DNA of 64,000 nt from Ridgeia piscesae. Its lineage: Eukaryota > Annelida > Polychaeta > Sabellida > Siboglinidae. The stretch lies in contig JAODUO010000156.1 of assembly GCA_025642075.2 (NCBI GenBank), positions 62,001 through 126,000 on the forward strand, in the 5' to 3' direction. Shown piece by piece: positions 11,655 through 23,600 of this stretch (the stretch's first letter is position 1; every line of letters begins with the position of its first letter). Made by a program: the position numbers and the translations under genes. Under the pieces are notes generated by a model, which was given only the letters and a program-made list of their open reading frames with translations, was not told the DNA's origin and made no database searches.

Positions 11655-14600
11655 GTATGTATGTCAGCATTTATAAATTGACATGTATTCAGAAACGTAA
11701 TTGTAATATACCATAAGTTATATTTGCGATACTGTGTGGTTTTAGATGTAGAAGCGTCATTTAAGTTGAGATGATTTGTAAACAAAACCGGTGATTTTTA
11801 TGCATCTTATCCAGGGTGTGCATCCCGCCTAATCTTTTAGTATATACCGACTGGTGTTCCAGTAAATTGTAAATACGTTAAATATTGTTTTACAACATTA
11901 CGAAAGTTCGCGGAATAAATTGTATTTTGGATCATCTTTCACTAATTATCGCCCACCGTTGTGAGAACGCACACCGGACTGGTCGCCTACGCACACAAAA
12001 TGTTTCGCTGCCTGTGCATCCTTGTGTTGCGGTGCGTAGTTACGTCGATAAAAAACAGATTTTGGCACTTGTGCAGAATTCGGATCCACCTCAGTTTTGC
12101 CATTATAACTATATTTGCCTATATTGGAGACCTCTCACAAACTAATTCTAAACATGATCACAAATGTTGCATTTTGAAACCCAAATAGCGCTCCGATTTG
12201 TGCCAAGCGCAGCGGTGCATGTTTTACTTCGCCGTGCACATGGAATGAGCGATAAACAGTTAGTTTATGCCGACCGCGCTGTCATTTCGGCCTCAAAAGT
12301 CTGCTAAGAATTAACAAAATCAAGTATCAAATGTTGGCAAAGATACAGTTATAATGGCAACATTTAGGTGGGTCCGAATTCTGCATAAGTGCCCATATTT
12401 TTGTCAAGTGTAGTCATTCAGATGATGGGATATGTGGAAGTGGATGCGCGGACTAAACGCCCTGGACAGAACCCGGCACTTATGCAGAATTCAGACCCAC
12501 GTCACTCAATTTTGCCATTATAACTGTATATTTGCCTATATTGGATACCTCATACAAACTCTAATCCTAAATATGATCAATTAGCATTTCCAGATTTCAC
12601 AAATATTGTATTTTGAGAGCCAAATAGTGCTCCGATTTGTGCCAGTTGCAAGCACATCGGTGGATATGTTACTGCGCTGTGCACATGGAATGAGCGATAA
12701 ACAGTTTGTTTATGCCGACCCCACGGTCTTTTCAACCTCACAAGTCTGCTAAGACACACTGTTTATAAAACACAAATATGCGCAAGATGATGTCAAATGA
12801 TTGAATTAACTAAATCAAGTATCAAATGTTGGCAAAGACAAAGCTATAATGGCAAAATAGAGGTGGATCCGAATTCTGCATAAGTGCCCAGAACCCCCTC
12901 ATCATAGATACTAGACTCAAGAATGACTACAAGAATTAAACTTAATTCAGCTTGTGTATATATAATTATATATATATATATATACAGGGCTCGACATTGG
13001 CACTGGCCCGATAGCCCGACGCATGTTTTAAAGCTGTCAGGCCAGTTCGGGTCACCGGTTTTTAAATTCTACTGGCCCGGTGGGACAGTGGTTTCAATCC
13101 CCTACTGACCACCGTCGATGTTTCCATAACACAACACTTCACAGAAAAATAGATTATTGTTACATTTTATCTATGTAACTTATTACATAACTGTGTCTAA
13201 AATGTTGTCCTGCGTACACGAAGTCTTCCATGCATTGTGGAAGTCATATTTTTTAAACGCTCTCAAGATTGGCCAATGGCGGGAATCACTCATTATTCAC
13301 CCAATAAGCGATCTTGTTACACATTGCCGTTGGCTATGGGTGGTAGGCGATGTCATTGTTATCTGCATGAATGATAAAATGCTAGTGCACATTTAGTAAT
13401 GGAAAGACATCTATGCAATTTGGTATACTGTCAAACATTTGATAGTGTTGCAAACGACGATTCCTGCAGCGGTGGATTTTGTAAAACATTTTTGGAAGAA
13501 AGAGGGCAAGTGTTTTGGACAGTGTTCATACTGTCACCGACGCACGTGGGCTCTCGCCCTCGCACACAGACGCGATGTTTACATAGTCATAGGCTAGCCT
13601 GTCATTAAATGGGGCACGGGTTATCTGCGTTCTAATGCTAATTTATCATGGTATCATGTATGCCTGATTCTGCAGTAACAGTTTTCAGGCACAACCAAAA
13701 CTAAGAAATGTTTTCATGACAGACAGCTATTGTTTCAAAACAGTCAAAGTCATGAATTCGACTTCGCCGACTTCGCTGTAATAGTCACAATGCAATTATG
13801 CAAAACAAACTATTAACCCTGCGACCGTCCAGCGAAAATCCTCTGTTGCATACTGTTAACATAAAAATCATAACTCTGCAAATACTTATCATAAAAATAT
13901 GAATGAGGCATCATTTTACTGCCAAATTAACTCTTTATCATAATAAAATTATACTTTCTCTATTATGTCAGATAATCATGGTGATATTATTAGCTGAACG
14001 TCATCCAAAAAATATGAGAGAAAAAAACAAACACACTATCATGCTCCCAAATAATTACTGAACAGACAAATTTCTTACTTCCTGCGAGACAAATGTAGCC
14101 ATAATAACAAAAATGAATCAAATCCGTTTAGAACTTATTTTAAAGATTTTTTTCAACGTTGAAGTAGGCCATTTTAGGCTGCCCAATCGCAGCTACATTC
14201 GCCTCCGGCAAAAACCTGTGGTGCGAGCGGTGAAATGTTGCGCTGACGAATGGTTGATTTTTTTAGACCAAAAAGCATCCAAAGTCATTCTAACTATTTC
14301 AACTAGTATAATAGTCATATTCTTGAATACTGTCAGTTGTTTTGTTGCAACATAGATGCAGTAACTTTAGATAATCTGAAGTAAACGTTTTAATTGAGAA
14401 AGTTCTTCGACACGAACGTCCGCCATCTTGTTGTTTACTTCTGCTCCGGCGGGAAGATGACGCGATGTTTGAAAGCTTGGTTCTGATTCGCTGGACCAGC
14501 CCATCCACATGTTTATTTTTCCCAGATTGGGCAAGAACAGAGCTTTCTATTGGTGCCACATGCCGGGGGTCGGACCTTTATAAATGGATGTGTAAATTCA

Positions 14601-17600
14601 TCATGGAAGGCATGGTAAACCAACCAAATTTGGGCATCAACTTTGTCACATGTTTTGTCCACCCGCGTGTACCTAGCTGCCATTCAATCTGCTCACGAAT
14701 AAATATACACCATCTTGAAAAATCTGTCAACTATCCAATGATACCAAATGTGCACGGGTCAGTTATTGATTGATTAAGCAAAATAATTATGCAGGAATGT
14801 GTCTCGGGCCGATTAATCGGCCCTGGCCAGTCGCAGGCTTATTAGAAAGTGTCAATGAATAAATCAATTGTTAATATTAAATATGAAAAAGTTTTGTTTT
14901 ATGTCCGACCTCATAAAATGGCCTACAATGCAAGCTGTAATAAATAATATTGTACTTTTACGTTTTTGTTTTATATTATTTTTTGAATTTAAACCGACTT
15001 CATTATGTGATATATAGAACTAGAAGAGATACAACTTTGACGTTGACTGTAGTCATTGAGGTTGATATTTAATTTCTCTAAATATGTAATAATCCATGTA
15101 CTAGTCTAAAAATAAATGTGCTAAAATTGTATAGTGTGAATGTTGCCTCAGATTTTGTATTAGCAGACTGACATCACGACTAATTTAACGTCGAGTTTTC
15201 TCTTTTTATTGCTGCAATCTGAAAAAGTAACATTTAAAAAACATGCCACTAAAGAGCTTCAGAAGGTCTTCATGATGTCACTCCTGTCGAAACATGATCT
15301 TCTAAAGCGATGGGCACCTCGGTAGCAGCATATTTATTTTTACAATATTTTTTGGGGGCCACTAACTTTTCAAATCTACTGGCCCCCCGGGCCTGTGGAT
15401 ACAAAAACTTAATGTCAAGGCCTGATGACAATACGCTTACTGCTTATACTGGCAATGGCACTGGCCAAACAGGTTCACCACTGGCACTGGCACTGGCACT
15501 GGCACTGGCACTGGCACTGGCACTGGCACTGGCACTGGCACTGGCACTGGCAGACGGCAGAGGCAGAGGCAGAGGCAGAGGTAGAGGAAGAAACCGACCT
15601 GTTCTTGAAAACAGTTGCAAAAACATTATGGGGCTTGTTATGTATACTTGATCACGTGGTAATTTAAGTTTTATATAAAAAAATATTGGTGTGAACTGGG
15701 AGTACAACTGTACAAGTGTAATTATAATTAATATTTTTTCTATTAACTAGTGTTATTTTATTGTAATCGTCTATACAGTTTTGATGTTAATTCACAATTA
15801 TCTTTACGATACAATTAATTAAAAACAGTTATAACAGTGAGTGTTCAGCAGTGCTGGCACTATTATAAATGATAGGTGTGTTTAACAATAACATTATTTG
15901 TATGTTGTGTTTCAGCTGTACTTGTTAATGGTAACTTTAGGACACACGTTGGCTTGAAATTAAGCTGCTATAATAGTGTATTTGCAAACAGCTGGAGTGA
16001 AACTCTTTTTTAATTTAAAATAATTCAGTGCAATTAAATTAATTTATTTATCACTAGGTATTTTATTGCAGTTGTCTTTATAGCTTTAATATTTTTAATA
16101 TTTGTTTTTCAACAGAAATCAATTGTATTGAAACAGTTACAACTGTTTTTTGTTTCCTTAACTCTTTACTGGGCAGACAGCCTTCTTATTTTACACCCTG
16201 CTGTGGGCAGACCATTTTAAGATGGCAGCCATCTGTGAATTATGCTGCATGTTGCTTGCCTTAAAATTCAAATAACTCAACAACCAATGCATGGAAATAT
16301 ATGAAATTAATTGCACTGTACATGGAATGATTGTGTGAATAAAATGTGTTATTAAAATGTATGTGTTGCAATCGATTATATTTCAGATCTTGAAGCAAAC
16401 TTCAACAATTATGATGACAAAATAAATAAGCAACTTCATCATGCTACATATTAAAAAATCTTAGAACACACAACAATGATCCTGTGGAACTAATGTAGCC
16501 ATGTATGTTAGTTTTATCCTAGAAAAACATTTAACCAATTTTGACGGTTAGTTTTCAAATTGTAATTGCTTTTGTAAACAACGCCAACGCGACTGAAGAC
16601 AAAAATCATGCCATAATTTACAAAATGGCTATCGTTTACCGATCATATTGCCAACTGGAATGTTCTTTTCGTATGTAAAATCAACACTCGAATAATGAAA
16701 GATAGCAAACTCCTTTCACAGATAGATGCTCCCTTATCAGAAGCAATGTGACCATAGTGCATATTAATCAAATACCCTGAAATAAATAAACCAAACGAAG
16801 TACGGACGGTGATCCCATCAACAAAATGGCTGCATATCGGCGAAATGAACCTGCCACCGACGGGACATCTTTTTCGAATCTCAACAACAAAAAGTCACAC
16901 AGACAACCTAGATGGACGATAACAGGGTCTCCGTGATCACTGTCGACATTATTCATGTTGCAACCATCGATATCCGACTTGAAATCGTCGAGAAATGATC
17001 TCGGTAATATCCGCCAAATGCCGCACGATGTCGGAGGTCAACCAGACGAATGCACTTCAACATCCTTCCAAATAAACTCACTTAATTCGCAAACGAAAAC
17101 AATTTTTCACAAGATGGCGACAGCACATGTTTTTGTGACCTACATAGAGCTTAGATCAGCAGTTTGACCAGGCTGGTTAATGTAAAAGAAGGATCTGATT
17201 GTGGTAAACGAAAGGTCCACGAACTGTGAGTTCACTGGGTGGTTTTGGACGGTCTGCGCGATAAAAAGTTAAATAAATGAAAATTGCATATTAATCATTG
17301 TTTGCATGACTATAAAATTATCACATACCCCCACTATATCCCTACAAGTGAAACATTGTGTGTGTTAAACTGTGTTTCTATAACATTAGTTGTCGTGGAT
17401 AGTGTTTCTTTGGAGATCTTTACTGTACTGCATTAGACTTACGTCATAAATTACGAGTATCGAATGCAAATCTGGTATCGAACTATCGATTGATCTCGAA
17501 GAATTCTGGTATTGAACCAGCAATATATTGATCGATATCGAAGAATTCTGATATCGAACCAGCACTACTTCTGTTGCATACTACTTACTTACAACGTAAG

Positions 17601-20600
17601 TATCGAGTATCGAACAAAATTCAGGTATTGATCGGTATCAAACAAAACCTGGTATCGAACCAGCACTAACATACATACAAACCAAGTTAAATTGAATTAA
17701 TCATTCTTGAGTTTACTATCTATGATGTGAAAATTCCTATAATGAGGGGGTTTCTAGGCTAACGCTGTCGATCGCCAATTGCACCATAGGCGAAACGGTT
17801 TGCTATTTGGCAAAAATAAATAAAAACTCTGCCAAATTGGCGAAACGTTATTTCTGTCATTATTATTGATGTTCAATACATGGCTGCATTATTCAATGCC
17901 CGGCTCCGTTGAAGTTGCCTAAACGTTCGCACATCCAATTGACCCAAATAACCAGCAGCGTAACGTGACCCACTTGGTAAACAATAGGTCGCTAATCCCT
18001 CCATTTAGCCATGCTCATAGACAACTAGGCTAGCGCTGAGCGTCAAATTTGTTTAGCCAATTTGGCTAAAGGTCAGAAATTTCTTTAGCCAAATGAAATT
18101 TCTTTTAGCAATTTTTTTTAGGTTAAAACAATGTTATATTATATAGAATGCTATACATTATTCAGTACAAAAACACATAATTTTTATTACCTAAACATTG
18201 ACAACACAATTTGCTTAGAAAGCATATAAACCAAACACCCTATAATATAATTTAAAAGAACATTTTTTACCATAAAAAAGAAAGCTAAACAACAATTGAG
18301 AATTTGGCAAATACCCAAAAGAAATTAAGAGGACATCTTTCATTTATAGAATTTGAGAGATAACATTTTATAACAAGGCCTTATAATTTAGAAAAATCTA
18401 CTCTACTTTTGTTGCCATGCTGGGATTCAAACAGTCTAGTGATATAACTATTACCTATCTTAAAACATAATTTGACTGGTCAGTAACTGATTACTTGAAT
18501 ATAATAATTCTCCAAATTTGTAATAGTCTACACAATGTTTAGTTAATGAAAAAAAAATTCTTATGAATATTGTATAGAATTTTATTATATTATGTCTTGT
18601 ATTGCATTTTTATACTGGGCAATGTAATTGATCTAAAAAAAGAGCTAAAGAAAATCTCATTTGGCTAAACAAATTTCTGACGTTTAGCCAAATTGGCTAA
18701 ACACATTTTAGGCACAGCACTAGCCTAGGCTTTTTCTTACCTAACTGTGAACACAACCTACTTTACAGCCCCCAAACTACTCACATATCTGATGTACATA
18801 TATATATCATGACACTGAGTTGCTTGCGAGTTTTGTTTTGTGAAATTTATTTGTTTCAGTAATGTTAGTGATTTTATTTGTATTGTAAACTAGTTTATAG
18901 GCACTTCAATTCTTCAAAAATGGTGCAAAATTTGTGTATATATCTTAAAATGAGCTAATTTTGTGTGTGTTTTCTGTTGATAAATATTTGAATAAATGCG
19001 ACTTTAAAATGGCATAACTTTGTTATTTATATAACAATTAAAATACTATTTGCAGTATTTTGAAATACATTGAATGAAGTAATACATTTTCAATATTGAT
19101 GTTTTTTATACTAATTAATGAGTGAATTAGCTAATATTAGTTACCGGTAAGTATCGCACCAACTTCCAACACGTTAACACACCAAAATATTATAATTAAG
19201 ACCAGCAGAGTCCATAAATATGAAGATATTTATACATATTATGCAGTGTGCCTAACCACATTGGTTACAAGAATAAATATATATTAACTAGTCATGTAAT
19301 AATTAATTAATTAGTTAATAGGCAATAATTAGCAGGCAACCTCAACAGACGGAAACTTTGTTAAAATGCCACAATGTCTATGAATATATGTTTATAATAT
19401 TATATAAACATGAAATTTGCAAAACCACCTTATGGTAAGAGATAAATTAAACAGTTTATTAATAATAAACTAATTAATAAATCAATATATAATTAGTATC
19501 CATGCTTCAAATAGACGTACACATGAATAAAAGGTCGTAATGTCCATAACTATTTAGAGATTCCTACATTAATTACGGTAGTAAATATACATTAGCCAGT
19601 AATTTCATATTAACACTACCTTAATTAATAAGTTAATATTACCTACTGTTAGCATGCTAACTCGACTAATGGTTACATTTTGATGAAAGCCTGCAGTAAA
19701 TAATTATGAAGTAAATATGATTTATGCAATGTTTAGAACCACACAAAACATTATGATCAACCATCAATAAATACATGTCATTACAGCATAAATAATAATG
19801 TTATTAATAAATATTAACTAATTAGAAAACTCAACAGATCAATGCATGACAATGAAGCACAGTTGTCATACTTCACTTGCTTATGGGTGACCGTGTGGTT
19901 ACAAGTTGGACAAATGCTGCAGGCTCAGTAGAGGCCAGTAATAAATTGTTACCGTTTCATAATATTCTGCATTTCAACATGAACTTGATGAAGTAATATT
20001 TATAAATGTTCACAGTGTATCACCACAGACTCCAACATATCGTGTGCCAAATGCAAGACTGCTTTCTGCGTTACCGTCCACAGGGATAAAGTGCAAGATG
20101 AAGAAGCTGCTCATAATACTGTCTTTTTGCAAAGCTGCTCAAAATACTGTCTTTTTGCAATATTCACTGTATTCTGCAAGATCTATGCAGGACTGTTCAT
20201 AATCCAGTGTGTCCCATGTCGTACAGAAACCGTCTAATTCCAGTGTCTTGTAATTAAGTTGTAAAGTGATGTCTGTATTATTCAACATGATACTCATGAC
20301 TGATGAGTAGAGTAAATAAGGACACTGAGTGTATCATAGGTATGTGTATTATGTGTCACGTTCAGCAAGATAAATTGTGTAAATTTATTTAGTGTACATG
20401 CAGATGATGCCTATGACATATTGACGACTTTGTAGGCTATGTACCTTCACACTTAACTGACAGATACCAGGTAGTTTTGTTCAGTCAATACAATGATGTT
20501 GTGTTCTTGTCTATTAAGACTGCAGTGTACATGACATGTTCACAAGGACTATATCTTCATACAACGTAGATATGTTGCTGTGTCATGTTCAACCAGATGA

Positions 20601-23600
20601 AGCTTGTAATGATGCACACACGTGTGTAATTTTCAGGTGCGAAATAACTACAATAATTCATCAAACACATTGTGTCAGAATTAAAAATAGAAATAAATAA
20701 TTTTTTGAATGGCGCAAAACCAGATTTCATGTCAAAGCACGCCACAAATTGTTTCACCAGAGACTAGCATAAATCCCGTTGATTAGGTTAAACAAAATAT
20801 GTTCTCTTAAACGTATATTTGTATGGCTTAAACCAACAACTGAGTTACACGCACCCAATTTCATCGACACAACGCCTATGCTAACCAGGCTACCAATGGT
20901 AAAACTTAATTGTTTTGAATCGCTCAAAACCATATTTCACGCCAAATATTTCTTCACCACAGGTTACAATAAATCTCATAGATTATGAGATTTATAACAC
21001 AAAATATTTCATTAGCTTCTTACGCATATTGGTAAATTCATTAATGAAACACAGCTATGTCATAATATCGATGAAATCTAGCTTAATTTTGGTCAAATTG
21101 TAAGCATAAAACGATGTAAATAAAGTTTGACTTACCACCAAGATGGAGCCGCGAGCCGATGACGCCAATCACAAAAAATGCGCAAGAATCAGTGTTTTAA
21201 AAAAATTCCTAGGTCCAAGTAAACAAGACAATGCTGCCACTATGCGGCTTTGCATACACGTAAAATCACTGCGGTAGCTAATTTTTGTGAAGTACCTAAT
21301 GCATATTAAGATATGTGAGGAGAAGTTTGGCGGTTGTATGTTGTCGTAAAGTAAAAGATTGCCCGGAACCGATTTTGTGGCGAAGGACATAAAGGAAAAT
21401 ATTTGAGTGATATTCATTTATATAGCTGCAAATTTCAAATTGAATAGCTGAAAAAGGCTTGAATATCCAAAATCTCTAATACGAATCAAATTTCATCCTA
21501 TCCTTATCAGTTAATATAACTTTGCTGAGCACTGGGAGCAACTATGAACTAGGACTAAATTATCCCAGAATCTCTCAACACAGGCAGAAAGCATAGACCT
21601 TAAGTCCTTAACAAATAACTGCAAACAGTGCCACAAATAGTATATATAGAGCTTTGGTAAGAGTTGTCCCAGTAAATAATATTGTGTAGAAGACGGAGCT
21701 CTGGTGTTTGTCGCTATGTACACTCTAGATACAGTGTCTTTTTCCTTGCAGGTTTTTAATGAAGTTGAGTCATGAGACAGTCACAATTGAACTGAAGAAT
21801 GGTACACAAGTGCATGGAACCATTACAGGTAAACTTTAAAATTTCATTTTGACTAGTACTATTTCATATAAATCACTAAACTGGTAGCAGGGGTGTCTCA
21901 TTTAACATTAATTTGTAGCAAGGAACTAACCATAAGACAATTGACCATAACAGAACTTTATATGATTTAACTGAACTTTATTAATTATATGAGGAACTAA
22001 TTCAGTCACTCTTCTATGATTCCATCTGTTAACTCATTATTGGGTAGACAGCCTTCTTATTTTACACTCTGCAGGTTGGCAGACAATTTTAAGATGGCAG
22101 CTAGCTGTGAATTACGTTGCTTGCATTCAAATTTTGATAACTCAACAACCGATGCATGAAAATATATGAAATTAATTGCTCTATACATGGAATGATTGTG
22201 TGAATAAAAAATGTGTTATTAAAATTTCTGTGTTGCAATCAATTATGTTTCAGATCTTGAAGCAAATTTCAACAATTATGAAGACATAATAAATAAGCAA
22301 TTTCATCATATTAAAAAATCCTAGAACACACCACATTGATTTTGTGAAACTAATGTAGCCATGTATGTTAGTTTTATCATAGTAAAACATTTATCAAATT
22401 TTGACAGTTTTCAAATGATAATAGCTTTTGTGACTGAAGACAAAATCATGCAATAATTTACAAAATGGCTAACGTTTACTGATCATATTGCCGAATGGAA
22501 AGTTCTTTTCCTATGTAAAATCAACAGTCGAATAGCCAAAGATAGCCCACTCCTTTCAAAAATAGAAGCTCCCTTATCAGAAGCAATGTGACCATAATCC
22601 ATGTTAATAAAATACCCTAAAATAAATAAACCAAACGAGGTACGGACGGTGATCCGATCAACAAAATGTCTGCATATCGGCGAAATGATGCCGACGGGTG
22701 ATCTTCTTCGAATCTCAACACAAAGTCGCACGGACAACATAGATGGACGATAATAAGGTCTCCGTGATCACTGTCAACATTATTCACTGTGCCAACATTG
22801 ATATCCAGCTCGAAATCGTCGAGAAATGATTTCAGTAAAATATGCCAAGTGCAGCACGATGTCAGAGGTCAACTAGACGAACGCACCTCAACATCTTTCC
22901 AAATAAACTTATTTTGCAAATGAAATTGTTTTTCCAAAAAATGGCGAAAGCACATGTTTCCGTGACCTACATAGAGCTTAAATCAGCAGTTTGAGCTGGC
23001 TGGTTAATGTAAAAGAAGGATCTGATCGCGGTAAACGAAAGGCCCATGAACTGTGAGTTTACTGGGCGGTCTTGGACGGTCTGCGCATACGAATGCACCT
23101 CAACATCCTTCCAAATAAATTCACTTAATTTGCAAACGAAATTGTTTTTCCACAAAATGGCAAAAGCACATGTTTCCGTGACCTACATAGAGCTTAGATC
23201 ACCAGTTTGAGCTGGCTGGTTAATGTAAAAGAAGGATCTGATCTGAACTGTGAGTTTATTGAGCGATTTTGGACGGTCTGCGTACATGAGGGGTTGGGCG
23301 ATTTTGGACAGTCTGTTGTCCCTGCCATCACTGGTGAGGTTGGCCATGGTTGTCATCTTTTCTTTGATACAGGAGCAAGATTATGTACATGAAAATAGTG
23401 ACTTATTTTGTTGATTGCGTCTGATCCTAGATGTGACAAATAAAATTGGTGAATAGGTTATGGTTTCTTGCTGTCACCAGTTACAGCTGCTCTTCCTTGC
23501 AGGAGTTGATGTCAGCATGAACACACATCTGAAGGCTGTGAAAATGACACTGAAGAACAAAGATCCCGTCCAAGTGGACGCGTTGAGTATACGCGGCAAT

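Noticed and set aside
15310..15707. ORFs with Ala-Leu, His-Trp or Arg-Gly repeats
   Set aside because: Translation of the CTGGCA/GGCAGA hexanucleotide repeat; no conserved flanks, no codon bias.
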